A DNA stretch of 64,000 bases from Chara braunii (taxonomy: Eukaryota > Streptophyta > Charophyceae > Charales > Characeae). Made by a program: the position numbers and the translations under genes. The notes under the pieces were generated by a model. That model worked only from the letters and a program-made list of their open reading frames with translations. It made no database searches and was not told where the DNA came from. Below, in pieces: positions 51,984 to 63,254 of the stretch (positions within the stretch are counted from its first letter, which is position 1; every line of letters starts with the position of its first letter). The stretch is taken from contig BFEA01000001.1 of NCBI GenBank assembly GCA_003427395.1, positions 12,823,012 to 12,887,011 on the forward strand. Direction: 5' to 3'.

Positions 51984-52457
51984 CTAAGTGCAAGTCTCTT
52001 CCACAATCCCCTTCACTTCCTCGCTCTCACTCCCCTCTGTTCTCTCAATCAACCTCTTTCGTTTTTCCTCATCATTCCATCCCCCTTTCTCTGCAGACAA
52101 CTGCAGGCTGTCTACAAAGTCATCCAGATTCGTCCCATCAAATGTTAGGTTATCCTCAATCTCATCCCTGGGAAAATCCCCAATGAGCTGCCACAATCTT
52201 ACTACGCAGGTCTTCCACCTCAAGCACCCGGCTGCCACTTCTTCAATCTTTTTCTTATATGCTCCCATTCCAGTCACTTTTGAAAGCTTCAACTTGTCAT
52301 CCCACTCTCTCCTAAAGGCATACTCCTCAAAATCCCTCAAGAATATACGCAAGTTATCCCCTGCCCTGTAGACTGGTAATTCCTCCAGGTTCCTTGAGAT
52401 TCCTTGATCCCTCCTCTGCCCTCCCTTTCTCAAGGTTGGTCCAGAGGGACCTGCCAT
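51984..52457 (-). CDS. Element C gag-like ORF downstream of integrase
   Basis: First ATG 52457; stop TAG 51984-51986, after which the same frame continues open to about 51711 (RKERLQEKGLW, then Lys/Glu-rich). The sequence LPVYRAGDNLRIFLRDFEEY is followed by the REWDDKLKLSK block, and later FDGTNLDDFVDSLQLSAEKG by GWNDEEKRKR. Both resemble the start of retrotransposon capsid domains, so the protein appears to contain two copies of a capsid-like opening. A gag-like protein in the position usually held by env is unusual. It could instead belong to a second element whose pol is missing. Confidence 0.55.
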   Translation of the reverse strand: MAGPSGPTLRKGGQRRDQGISRNLEELPVYRAGDNLRIFLRDFEEYAFRREWDDKLKLSKVTGMGAYKKKIEEVAAGCLRWKTCVVRLWQLIGDFPRDEIEDNLTFDGTNLDDFVDSLQLSAEKGGWNDEEKRKRLIERTEGSESEEVKGIVEETCT

Positions 52458-52611
52458 CCTTCCTCTCTGGGCCACAACCGCTCCTCCTCAAGGGTCAAGC
52501 CTGCACATAGAGAGGAAGCAATGACAGGTGTCATGATCAGTCATCATCATCAAGGCAACATTTTTCATCATCAATATAAGTTTGACAAGATATCCCTTAT
52601 CTGAACTCATA

Positions 52612-52742
52612 CGCATGTATGTATATATATATATGTATATATATATGTATACATATGTATATATATAGCCATATCCATCATGATACATACATATATGTAT
52701 ATATATACATACATATACACATATATATACATACGCATACAG

Positions 52743-52794
<52 letters not shown>

Positions 52795-52798
52795 GCAC
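52612..52798. repeat. AT-rich microsatellite ((TA)n and ATAC/ATGT variants)
   Basis: Nearly pure alternating TA, with a perfect (AT)n of about 40 bp at 52748-52789. It separates the end of the element C integrase from the gag-like ORF. Tyr/Ile-rich frames over it are artefacts. Confidence 0.95.
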
Positions 52799-52824
52799 AT
52801 CCCTGCTCACTTAAGTTCGTTCTA

Positions 52825-53965
52825 TCAATCGGGGCTCACCTCTTCTCTCATTTTGAATTTCTTCTGCCTCGACCCCGAAACTCAATCTTCCCTTGGAGTC
52901 TCATCCATCTCTTCCAATTCATAGGCCCCATGAAGTCCTTGTTTCCTGACTCTGAAAGGCCCAAGCCAACGCTTGTTCAACTTTCACGACCACTGCATTT
53001 CCAAAGAATAGTCATAGAGCAATACCACGTCGCCAACTTGCAATGGTTCGACCCTCACTCTAGGGAGTTTGTCCCATCTTTCTTTATCCCTTCCACGGTT
53101 GTCTGCTACCTTCACAGCCGCTTCCTGAATTCTTTCTTCTGTGGCGCTGATCTGCCTTGCCCTGAGGTCCAGCAACTTTTCAAGCATCAAATCATTCTCC
53201 AAGTCCTGTCTGCGCCATGTTTTCAGTAAACTCTCTATTGGAAATGTGGCGTGCCGACCATACCAGAGGGTTGCAGGCGCATACCCCGTTGTTCTTCTGA
53301 CAGTGATATTTTCCACAAAGAATACCGTTCTCAGAAATCTAGGCCAAAGATTCGGCTTCCCATTAGTCCACTTGGCTAGCAAGTTTGTAATGGTACTATG
53401 ACCCCTTTCAACCGGCGCATTTGCCTGTGAGTGAGCCCGAGTTGTGTAGTTACCCATTACTCCCAGTTCTTTCAGCAGTCCTTTCACTTCCCCACACGTA
53501 AACTCAGACCCCCTGTCCATTGTGAACTCTAATACGAACGGATACCTGAGATAGTATTTTTTAATGCACTATGTCAGTGTTGCCCCAATCTTGTTCTTAA
53601 TGGCTCTGCCATCAACAAACCCGATGAGATTGTCATTTGGGTCAAATATATAGTTATACCCGCCGAGTCCTAGTGGCATGACCGATAGGATGCAGAGGCT
53701 CTTTGTACTTAACAGGTGATCATACTTGACAGGGTACACATGACTCACAGTATTTACGAGTCATTTCAAACATTCCTTCCCAATAATAGAGTTTCATCGC
53801 CTTCTTGTAAGTCGCTGCGAAACTTCGATGTTCCCCAACTATCCCGTCATGCAATGCGGCCACGACATTAATCTGACGATTCTGCCCACATGCCACTCGC
53901 CGTGGTGGCCCCCTCTTGTCTCTGATGAATAAATGACCACCTCTTACTACGTAATGATCTCTCAT
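52825..53965 (-). pseudogene. Integrase of element C
   Basis: Zinc domain at 53965-53720: ALHDGIVGEHRSF then CESCVPCQ (HHCC). After a frameshift comes the core: GGYNYIFDPNDNLIGFVDGR, FTMDRGSEFTCGEVKG and NAPVERGHSTITNLL, giving Asp then Glu with 35 residues between. Then a helical region and a GPY/F module (GDVVLLYDYS, TGA at 52984, KRWLGPFRVRKQ). The protein joins element cDNA to the chromosome. Broken by a frameshift near 53700, a nonsense codon near 53570 and the TGA at 52984. Confidence 0.8.
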
Positions 53966-54004
53966 CCGGGGAGTCTTCTCACTAACTTCTTTTTTTTTTT
54001 TATC

Positions 54005-54313
54005 TCATGAAAGAAGTAACCCCATCTCCAAGTAGAATCCATCATACTCTTCTTTTCGGAATTCTTCCGGAATCTCTCCTTGCTCAAATTCCTTCTCTTT
54101 CTCTTCATCAAACTCGTAATCGTCTCCGATTACTATTTCATCTGCCTTTACCATTCTCTCCTTATCATTAGACTGGACTCGTAGGACGGAATTCGTCAAG
54201 TAGTACATTCTTCCCATCATAGCTACTTGCTCGTCTGCTTGTTGGGTTCCAGCTTCAATCGTTTGCGGTTCATTCATCATCATATAGTTCTCAGCTAAGT
54301 CCGGTTCCATCAT
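54005..54313 (-). pseudogene. Element C acidic segment between RNase H and integrase
   Basis: Met- and Glu-rich frame (YEFDEEKEKEFEQGEIPEEF), probably the linker of the same polyprotein. It ends at TGA 54005. No domain. Confidence 0.4.
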
Positions 54314-54579
54314 CCATTCTGCATTCTCCTCTCCCCATGAGTCCTCCTCTACTCTGGAGTAAGTATTAAAGTAGGCTCCCTCATAAACTCAGGAGGCGGA
54401 TGCCACATTGGATTTCCTCTCCTCATTGCCTTACTTTCAACGAACATAGCCCAACAGTTGACATGAGTGCGCATATCATGTCCTTCCTAAAAAAATCCAT
54501 CTACCGGAGGTGCCTCCTCTCCAGACCCTAATTGATCTTCTTATTCAATTTTACTCATGCCATCGGCCCTATTCCTGTT

Positions 54580-56152
54580 TTATGGGATACGTTCTAGCTG
54601 AAAATCGAACATCCAGATATAGGTAAGCCATCTGACTATGGTCGGGTCTGAGGGCGAAAAGTTCTTGAGGGAATATATAAGCGTCGTTGGGTCAATCCTG
54701 AGGATAAACCTTCTCCCAAAGAGGTAGTGCCTGAAGATTCTTAGGCAATGCAGGACTGCCAAGACTTCTTTTTTGAACTGTGAGTAATTATGCTCCGTCG
54801 AATTGAGTGTCCGACTTTCGAACCTTAGCGGTCTTTCCTTTCCGCTATGGTCTACCTGGAGGCTGGATCAAAACGCCTCCCAAGGCGGTTGGCCCAGCAT
54901 CGGTTTCAACTATGAAAGGCCGCTCCATAGTTGCATCAAAATTAGGCACTCCCAATACTAAACCTCCTTCCCTGAATTCCTTCGTCAATTCCTCTACCAC
55001 TTCTTCTTTACGGTCTCCCCATTGCGAGTCCTAATCTTTTCGTACTAGCTTCCTCAGATGCTCTGTCTTTGTGGCAAATCTTTCTATGAACCTCCTACAG
55101 AATCCATAGGTTTCAAGGAAGCTACAGACTTCTGCAACATTCTTGAAGGGAATAGGTCATTCTAGGATTTTGTTAGTCTTTTTACCATCAGGTCGTCGAC
55201 CGTGTTCGTTGCATATGTATCCTAGGATGGTTACTTCCTTCACATGATGTCTTGATTTTACGCCACTGGAAGTGAGGTTGTATTCTTCTAAGAGAGATAA
55301 AACTTTTCTTAACCCTTGGACGTGCTCCCATACGAATCTTCTTATCCCAGGAGCTATTTCTGATTCGTCCTTCTCAATAGGTCTCTTGACGGCAAGATCA
55401 TTGATGTATGACTCGATAATTTGAGGACTGATTGGCTGTATTACTTTGATCGTGCTGCGTTGCACCATGGCCACAACGTTGGTCCGCCCTTGGGGTGCAA
55501 CATTCATATGGACTAACCCTCTAGGCGTGTGCATCGCCGTTATAGGACGATCCGCAGGATAGACCGAAAATTTATCATACCCCGAGTAGAGATCAATAAG
55601 GGATACAATCGATCTCCCTGCGCAGGACTCTGACAAATTGAATTGATCAGCATTAGGCAATCCCCCAGCGTCTCTCACGGTCACCGCATTTAACCGTTGG
55701 AGGTCTTATACCCATCTGAGCACCCTATTTGGTTTTACAAAGCAAAACCAAGGAGAAGCATATGGTCTGCAAGAATATCCCGCTACATTCGTACAAATCT
55801 TCCCATCTAGGTATTCCACCACCTTTCTACGATCTTTTAAATTGAGATACTTAGCTCCCCGAACATTCCACGGTTCATGAGGCACAGTATGAATACGGAT
55901 CATTTCAATTTTGTCAACGTCTAACGTTCCGCGTTGGTCATCATTGAAAGTATATGCTTCATGCTTCTCAAGTATCAGATCCTTTACCAAAGCCTCTTTT
56001 TGCTGCGTGAGGAAACAGGGTTCGCCTATTATCAAATCCTTCTCAGTTTCCTTATTGATGCGACAAAGCCCGTTCTTAGTACACTCTCTCATCTGTCGTA
56101 TCAACTTTCTCTCCTGCTCGTAAAACACCCCTTCTTCCTGACTTACCAGCAC
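54580..56152 (-). pseudogene. Reverse transcriptase and RNase H of element C
   Basis: RT blocks: RPYASPWFCFVKPN, a nonsense codon at 55706, DLQRLNAVTVRDAGG, SLIDLYSGYDKF (first catalytic Asp), MHTPRGLVHMNVAPQGRTN, and the catalytic box SYINDLAVK, where Asn stands for the first of the two usual Asp. The connection has a GYICNEHGRRPDGKK block. RNase H follows after nonsense codons: IVETDAGPTALGGVL (about 54890-54935), LAVLHCLRIFRHYLFGRR-like and DPTTLIYSLKNFSPSDPT with RWLTYIWMFDFQLERIP. Whether Asn is original or decay cannot be told from one copy. Confidence 0.8.
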
Positions 56153-56194
56153 AGGTACCGGATGACTTTTCTTGTCTACCGTCTTGTACCGCCT

Positions 56195-56934
56195 TTAAGA
56201 GCCCTGCTTGAGCCCGCCCCTAAGATGTTGGCCGACAGCTTGTGCATTTGGCATATGTGGCCCCATCATTTGAGGAGGAGGAGGTCGGTAAACAAGAACG
56301 ACTCTCCCTCTTTCTTGATCTTCCTGGATCTTTTTCGCAAGCGCTCTGACGGCAACAGGGTCCGCCATCCTCCAGGCAGATACCAACTTGATTGCGTCAC
56401 TAATACTTGACAGGCTCAATACGAGTCCACTCGCTTCTTCATTGTCTGATTCTTCTTTTTCCTCCCATTCTAGTTCTTTTCGCCTATTCTCTGACTCTTC
56501 AAACGTGTAAGATCCCACGTTGAGTCGGTTCTTCGAGCTGTGGGGCCCGTTATTTCTACAAGTGATTACCTCAAAATTCCCACAGGTGGGATCACACAAG
56601 ATAACAAACATGTTGTCATCATGTTTGTTCATAATGAGCAACTCGGACCTGCACAAGAAGGATCTGCCTAGCAAAACCGGGAGGTCCAAACTTGGCATAA
56701 TGTAGAAGCACGTACGCACCTTCACCCTTCTTATCTCTATTACAACATTAGAAGCAACCCCATGTACCCGGTTTTGCCACTAGCTCCACTGAGGAATCCG
56801 CAATCGTTTTTATCAACTTCCAACCCCAATCTCTCCGCAGTTTCTCCGTTTATGATATTTATTTCTGCCCCCGTATCAACCATGCATGGACACATCTTTC
56901 CTTTTATCATAACATCTATGGACGCCGTCCCCAC
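56195..56934 (-). pseudogene. Protease region of element C
   Basis: MVDTGAEINIINGETAERLG carries the retropepsin DTGA active site (about 56865-56885); DLPVLLGRSFLCRSELLI (about 56680) is the second-half LLGRxFL-type signature. A frameshift near 56740 separates the two parts. An acidic linker and a Pro-rich segment (YRPPPPQMMGPHMPNAQ) lead to RT. Confidence 0.8.
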
Positions 56935-57384
56935 GAACTTTCAGTCCATCTTACTCCCTGCAACGCTCCAGTTGGCTTCTTTGGGAATCAGGTCCCCTAT
57001 TCGAATTGTGACCACTCTTCTGCGTGATAGCGGAGCTTTTACTATTTACGTTAGCCTTGGCGCTAAAGCAAAAATCTCTCTTAGATTTAACAATTCATTG
57101 TAGTCTTCCAACAATTTATTCACCAATCCTTCCAGGTCGACTCCTTCTTCGATCGAGGTCTCTGCTTGCTCGCTGTTTCATCATTCTTTGACTTCCCTTC
57201 CTTGACTCCTTTTTTCCTCCTCTTGGGAATAGTCTCCGCCTGCTTGTCTTCTTCTTCCCTGATTTTATCGCCTTCGTCCTCATTTCCTTCTATCGTGATT
57301 GGTGGTTCTTCCCCAGTCGGCTGGGAGGTCTGAGATTCCGGGTCCTTCACGCCCCATGGTAAATACTTTCGGATATCCAATCCC

Positions 57385-59235
57385 TTATCTTCCAACTTCT
57401 TCAAATATTCCACGAAGCCTTAGACGTAATCTTTGCATTTTATCCACCAGGTCCTCCATCCTATCAAACTTTTCTCTAACATTGATGCTAACATCCTCCT
57501 CTTCCGCGTCTTCTTCAACGAGGGGAATGTTCTCCTTGTTTTCTTTGAACCCCTTCTTGCTCATTTTCTCCTCTAATTTTGTTATATCTTCCACATGCAC
57601 AACAGGGTCCTCCTTCTCTTGCCAAATTCGAAACATTGTCGGAGTATTGGGGCCAAGTCCGGCCACCCGGAAGGCCTCTTCTCTCGTGCCGCCCAAAATG
57701 TCTGGATCGATCATTTTTCCTCTTTTGTCGAATATATCACCATCTATGTTCGAGGTTATAAGTCCATCACGTTCGTCTAGCTTCCTGACGTGACATCGTT
57801 TTACCGTGCGTCGTTGGATCCCACAGTGGGTACAAATGCACTCACTGTAATCTATCCATCCTCTACCGTACCCTTGTCCGTTCCATTGGCCGCTACCTCT
57901 ACCATACCCTGTGTCGTAGCTTTGATCGTATCCTCGACCATACCCTTGCTGGTATTCTTGTCCCACTTGATTGACACCCACTTGGGGCTGTACCCGATTT
58001 CCACCTTGACCTCCATTTCCTCTATTCCCTGCTCCTCGTTTTCCCGGTCCTTGATTCCATCCTATGTTCCTTCCTCTTCCACGTCCCTGTCCTTGTCCTT
58101 GTGACCGATTTTGGTTTTGACTGCCCTGGCGACTCGACCCTGGTTGATTTTTATTTGCTTGTTGGTTCTGCCCCGAGCCTTGTTTTCCTCCCATATTCTG
58201 GTTTTGCGGCATCATCGGATATGGTCCCTGCGCCGGCCATGGTCCCATCGGGAAATATCCGGATCCATGCACCCATTGGTGGTCCCATGGGCCATTGCCC
58301 AAACCGAGTCATGCTTGCCGATGGCTCTTGGCCATACTGGACTATCGCTTGTTGAGTAACCTGTCCTTTTCCCGAGCCTTGTTTCCCTATGACTACATTC
58401 CTAGCTTTTCTTTGACATTTTGTCAACTTGACTGCTTCCTCTGGATCTCCTTCTTCGATCTCGCCTTCTTCTTCGTTGTTTTCATTCTTCCTCTTCCCTG
58501 ATGCTTGCGCCACTGTTAACACCTTTGTTGGTGATACCCTCTCTCTAAGTTCCTTTATCTCGTTTGCCATGTTGCTCAATACTCCTCCTAATGCATTGTT
58601 CGTTCCTTTGACTGTTCCAACTGCCTTTCTCTTCCTTCGTTCCACTTTGACCTGGTGATGAAACACTTGATCTAAGTCCCCTACCGCGATGTTCCTCTTA
58701 ATAGTTTTCCAAGTCGTTTTCCTTCCCGCAGCTCCTCCTCGAGTCAATTCCATGGCCTCATACCCAGAGAATTTTCCCAGGAATATGACGCACTGCATTT
58801 CTTCGCACAACCCTAGGACCCTTTCGGTTGTCTTGTCAAAGGCATTCGCAAATGCCTCGATCGTGGTGAAATCGTCCCGGTTCATGTTATAAAGGTATTC
58901 CACTGTGAGCAGACCGTCCCCTAATAGAAACTTCCTTTGCATGTCTTTCTTAAATTCTGCCCAATCATCATTGGCCTTCCTTACAACTTCTTCCACGTCT
59001 GGCTTGCACTCCCACCATACATACTTGTACAGCTGAGTAAATTTCTCCGCTGAAGTCAACTGGTTGAAGATCTGTTCAAGTAACTCCAACCAGTGAGATA
59101 CTCTTTCTCCTTTGAACGGGAAGATATCTATTTTTGGCAAGTTGGACCTTTTTATCGTTCTTTTTCTAGTAGCTTAACAATTTTTGCTGCGGTAATAGGC
59201 GGCGAACCCCCTCCATTGACCTCATCGTCACTCAT
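57385..59235 (-). pseudogene. gag: Gag of element C
   Basis: ATG 59235 (MSDDEVNGGGSPPITAAKIV), a frameshift near 59145, then a capsid-like domain: IDIFPFKGERVSHWLELLEQ, DDWAEFKKDMQRKFLLGDG, FLGKFSGYEAMELT. A Lys/Glu linker follows, then, after a second frameshift near 58300, a Gln/Gly/Arg-rich region (QGQGRGRGRNIGWNQ) and a cysteine motif CICTHCGIQ with a CHVRKLDERDGLI tail, then an acidic C-terminus. The RG-rich and Cys regions are expected to bind RNA. Confidence 0.75.
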
Positions 59236-59411
59236 CTTTCTCCCCTTTTCTTTTCTTCTCTTGTTAAACCGTAGACCCAGTTAAGACACACAAAACAACC
59301 ATTGACCCATCTTCCGTCACTGACTTGATATTCTCTTATTAAAACCCCTATCCTACCAGTTAACAAATCCTCTAAGACATGATTTTTTCCTTTTTAATTG
59401 TTTAGCTCGTC

Positions 59412-59765
59412 CTAAGGTACCCAATCCCCGTGCCAAAAATTTCTAACCATACCAAACAATGAGGGAATATCATCTAGAAAGACCTTGATACACACTTCCT
59501 TACAGAGTTTGCGCCAATACGTCAAACGATCTTCTAGATGATAGGTGCGTAGATACGCATTTACGATACATAGGACATTATAGAAGTCCCTTTTTGCCAG
59601 TTTCGGCCCCATCTCTAAGTACAAACAGTAAATGATATCAAACGCCTCAAACTCGAAACCCATCTCAGGCACTGATTGAGCGGCGAGTACTGCCCGTTCC
59701 ACATTCTCTATTCCCCAAAATGCCTCGTCAATTATAAAGTTGGGAAGGGTAGCTTTAACATTCAT
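59412..59765 (-). CDS. Element C leader ORF 2 (117 aa, unknown)
   Basis: ATG 59765-59763 overlaps the stop of the previous frame as ATGA. The protein looks globular (AFDIIYCLYLEMGPKLAKRD, LTYWRKLCKEVCIKVFLDD). It lies between the LTR-like region and gag, where most Ty3 elements have no protein. No domain recognised. Intact. Confidence 0.5.
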   Translation of the reverse strand: MNVKATLPNFIIDEAFWGIENVERAVLAAQSVPEMGFEFEAFDIIYCLYLEMGPKLAKRDFYNVLCIVNAYLRTYHLEDRLTYWRKLCKEVCIKVFLDDIPSLFGMVRNFWHGDWVP

Positions 59766-60276
59766 TGTTGGATAAGTGAATTCAGTCGCTCATTTTGCCT
59801 CAATCTATCGTATGACCTCTCCTTCTTCCCCCAGTATATCTTTCGTGAAAAGGTTTCAAGTACCAATCCTGCAGCTAGAATACACTTGGAAATCGGTCGA
59901 CTTTCTCCTATCGGAAGGTCAATCACCCGAGCCTTCTGAGGACAGTTGATAGGTATAAGGTCACCCTTACTATCGCACGCCTTTCCTCCGTAGTCCAACC
60001 AGTTTCTACCCAGAGAAAAACTTCGAATCCTATTGGTACTCCACACTATGTATCTATCTCTTCTCCTTCCTCCACCTCTCGCCGGGGTAGCGTTGTCGAG
60101 CGCATCGGCCCCCGCCTTTTCTCGCGAAGAGGCGGGAACCCTCCCGGCTATGTCATGCAAGAGTTTACCAAAAACATTATCAAGAGACAACTCGGGAACG
60201 ACGTGAAATAATCCCGCGAACAGCCGAGACGGCTGCGTAGTTGCGTCGTTCTTTCGCCGCTCTAGCCGGGCGCGTC
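59762..60276 (-). CDS. Element C leader ORF 1 (no ATG seen)
   Basis: Open from a TGA near 60279 to TGA 59762-59764, with no internal ATG, so translation would need an upstream exon, a non-AUG start or a lost ATG. Segments such as SLDNVFGKLLHDIAGRVP and RYIVWSTNRIRSFSLGRNWL look coding. The stop overlaps the next ATG (ATGA), an arrangement also seen repeatedly in elements A and B. Confidence 0.4.
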
Positions 60277-60279
60277 AAC

Positions 60280-61400
60280 TGTACATCCCGCGGTCCCCTA
60301 CGACAGGACAAGTTCCCGCGGGGCATAAGCTTACTTCCCTAAGGGGCTGTCACCACCCTTAGAAACGTATCCCTACCGAGCTACCGACCCACGTGCGAAA
60401 GCTTTTAAATGCAATTGTAGAGGTGGGTCGGCCGAGGGCGTTTGCTCGCTCGCTGTAGTATAGGTACATGCAATTAAAACACCAATTGAACCCGGACGTC
60501 GTTCGTCCATTAAGGCGCTGATCTCCTAAGAAACGAAGCGTACGCCGGTCGACTAGGACGGTCTCAACCAAGTGTGAAACCCACAATATCCTAGGCCCTT
60601 TAGACACCAATCAAAAAAAAGTTAAACGGCCACATATAATTATATATTAAAAAAAAAAATCGACCGTGGTCAATAGGAAAATATTTTCAATCTGAAATAA
60701 TAACAGATAGAATTCAAATCATCATTAGATACATCCAATAACACAGGATCGAAATACAATTCGACCATCTCAGGTCGAACATCACAAAACAATCAGACAA
60801 CCACCAACAAGAAATTGGCTATCGACAATAATATTGAAGTAGCCGACAAGGTAGTCGCACTACCTTGGTTTTGACTTGATGAGATCTACTACCAAAGTTA
60901 TTCATTATAACCCACCGTCGGCTTAAGACTAGACCCATATATCCGTCTTCACACATTTCTAATATTATTCGATGACAGACTGTTTTTCGAATGATTCTTG
61001 ATCAGGTGAATTGCTTGAAGTTTTGCATGCCTCTCCCTCTAGGAAGTGGTCTGGGGTACTCCTCCTCCTCGTCCGAGCACAAAACTTGGATCTCAGAAGT
61101 CGGGCCGTCTCCACCGAATCGGCAAAGTACCCCCCCGTAGAACGGTTCACTCCGGGTCGATAACAGGGTCGGCTCCTAAAGCAACGAACCCCCGCCTCAG
61201 ATGCTTCCTTGAAATATAAGAATGTGTTCATCGCAAGCAGGTTTTAACTGTTCCCGTTTTTTTTTTCTTTTTTCCGTAAGTTCAGGGTACCTTAGACGAA
61301 AAAAAGATAGAGGTGATAAAACGAGAAACATATGGATATGTATAGGTAGATAAGGTCGTTCGGGATAGAATGGGTCAATCTTCGGGAAAAGGACCAAGTC
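60280..61400 (-). repeat. LTR-like region of element C, upstream copy
   Basis: Shares ordered blocks with 48850-49300 (see the downstream copy) but is longer, with AT-rich insertions near 60610-60960. A poly(T) stretch lies at 61257-61273. No clear LTR tips. Confidence 0.45.
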
Positions 61401-61959
61401 TGTTTGACCTTATCTGCTTTCTTTATGCAATCGAATTCGTTTTTACAGTGCTGATACTGCATAATTAACATTTTTCAAAACAAGAAAACTTTTTTGACGT
61501 GCAGACAGGTGAGAAGTAAAGAAGATAATCATTTTTCCTTTCCTCAAGTAGCCATGATCAATCTTCTTTGCAAGCACTCTTCTACCTACCTACATATACA
61601 AAAACAACCGCACGTCCAGAAAATCCAGCAATCCACACTCTTGTCAGATCCCACTTTTCACATGGATGACCATACACGCTTTACTCAACCTTTTCTTTTG
61701 AACATTCAAAACAAACAGGGCCAAACAAAGTGTGGGTTCACACAGGTGCAAAAAGGAATCTGAGTCGATCAACTGACCTTGAGTGAAGTGGTGCCGAAGA
61801 AGCGTCCTGGCTCACTTAAGAAAGCCAACCAACAAGCCGTGTGTGCCGCCGAAAGCTGTAGTCTCAAGAAAAATCCTGATAAAACCACCTCCCACTCGCA
61901 CGCCTCATCCGCGGTAACCCAAACGTGAAAATGGCAAGCCGCACACGTCCCAGAAAAAC
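61401..61959. other. No gene seen
   Basis: AT-moderate DNA without a supported frame, RNA gene or repeat. Confidence 0.4.
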
Positions 61960-62250
61960 ACTCAATCTGGTACCACGTCAGTCCCAATTGGTCTCAAGCG
62001 GTTCCAGATGGTCCCACGTGGTTCTAGGTGGTCCCATGCTGTCAAACACTTCGTCGAATGACTATTGAGTCAAAAACCGTTTCCGCCACACTTCTAAAAA
62101 AAAAAAAAAACGGTGTCGAATCTCAAAACCGCATGCGTCGAGACTGCGCCAAATGGTCGTCCACGTCCTACGTCAGTCCCAACTGAACTCAAGCAGTCCC
62201 AAGTAGTCTAGTCCCACTGCCGCAAGTGTTGGGCAGTCCCAACTACAAAA
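61960..62250. repeat. Two related units with TACGTCAGTCCCAA and GGTCC-spaced motifs
   Basis: ACGTCAGTCCCAA(T/C)TG followed by CTCAAGC recurs at about 61975 and 62170. Between and after them the short motif GGTCCCA or AGTCCCA recurs every 11-13 bp. A poly(A) of about 15 lies near 62097-62110. Confidence 0.6.
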
Positions 62251-62540
62251 CATTTATCTCATGTGCCGCATAAAAAAATAAACCCGCCTGTCTCGCTCAG
62301 ATTTCGTACCGTCGGATGCCGTTAACCGTCACTATGACACGCTGTTGTTGTCGTACATACCAATAGTAGCAGACCTTCACCAAGAAAAGCAGACGCCGTT
62401 CCACAACAAAAAACTTTCAGCGCCGTAAAAAAATAAACTCCACTACCGCACCGCACGTCCCACCGTCGTGCCACAATTCCATTGTCGTGCCGAACCCTCG
62501 TAAAAAAAAAAAAAAAACAAAAAAAAAAAAAACAAAACAA

Positions 62541-62870
62541 AACGGCAGCGCTTCGCCGTGTTGTACCACCGTAAAAAAGACAGCGCTTCGCCGTGCTGTA
62601 CCACCGCAAAAGACGGCGGCGCTTCGTCGTGCCGTACCACCGTAAAAAAAATGGCAGCGCTTCGTCGTGTCATACCACCGTAAAAAACAACGGGAGCGCT
62701 TCGCCGTATTGTACCACCGTAAAAAGACGGCGGCGCTTCGCTGTGCCGTACCACCGCAAAAAGACGGCGGCGCTTCGCTATGCCTTACCATCGTAAATAG
62801 ACGGCGGCACTTCGCCATGTTGTATCACCGCAAAAAGACGGTTGCGCTCCGTCACGCTGTACTACCGTGA
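62541..62870. repeat. Minisatellite, nine units of about 36-40 bp
   Basis: The unit is GCGCTTCGCCGTG-TTGTACCACCG followed by TAAAAA/CAAAAA and GACGGCG. Nine consecutive copies start at about 62549, 62583, 62617, 62657, 62696, 62733, 62770, 62808 and 62845. A CGGCG...CGCCG mini-stem is possible in several. Minus-strand frames with RRSAAVF/GGTARRS repeats are products of the repeat. A-rich tracts at 62500-62541 precede it. Confidence 0.92.
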
Positions 62871-63254
62871 CCGTGAAAACGACAGCGTCACTCTTCAAAA
62901 CAAAGTGTCGCCGACGTGTCGTGAAAACGGCAGTGTCATCCCTCAGAATAAAGGTGTCGCGCCGACGCCTTGGTATTTCGGCAGCATAACCCTACAAAAA
63001 TGGGTTATGGTTGCTGAAAATATCGGTCAGCACACCTCCACCACTTGTCGTGCTCCCCATCGCTCCTTGCCAGGCTCCGCTGCCGCTCCTCACCACGTTG
63101 CCGCAGACTCCCCCTACAGACCAGCCTGCCAAGGTGGAGCAGAGTGCTCCAGCCAAGGCTATGGTTGTCTCCTCCTTCGTCGTGCTCCTCCGCAGTCCTC
63201 CAGCTTCGCCGACAACACTCCTGCCTCCTTTTCAACACTCCAGCGATGAGGCAA
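62871..63254. other. No supported gene
   Basis: A Pro/Ala/Ser-type frame (63011-63292, plus strand) and overlapping frames in other phases exist, but all are low-complexity and none has a domain. Nothing else is seen. Confidence 0.4.

Larger units (their letters stand above)
48790..61400 (-). mobile_element. Gypsy-like LTR retrotransposon C (about 12.6 kb, decayed)
   Basis: Order on the minus strand: LTR-like region (to about 60280), leader ORFs, gag, protease, RT/RNase H, integrase, a gag-like ORF, and a second LTR-like region (51480-48790). It is a different lineage from A/B, with no YMDD and a CTHC-type cysteine motif instead of a standard knuckle. The LTR boundaries rest on scattered shared blocks between 48850-49300 and 60290-61350, not on clean ends, so the outer limits are approximate. 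Confidence 0.7.

Noticed and set aside
52488-52924. Tyr/Ile-rich frames
   Set aside because: Products of the AT microsatellite.
62417-62870. Repetitive proteins of the RRSAAVF or HRKKTAALR type
   Set aside because: Generated by the 36-40 bp minisatellite; the unit is not a multiple of three and frames drift.
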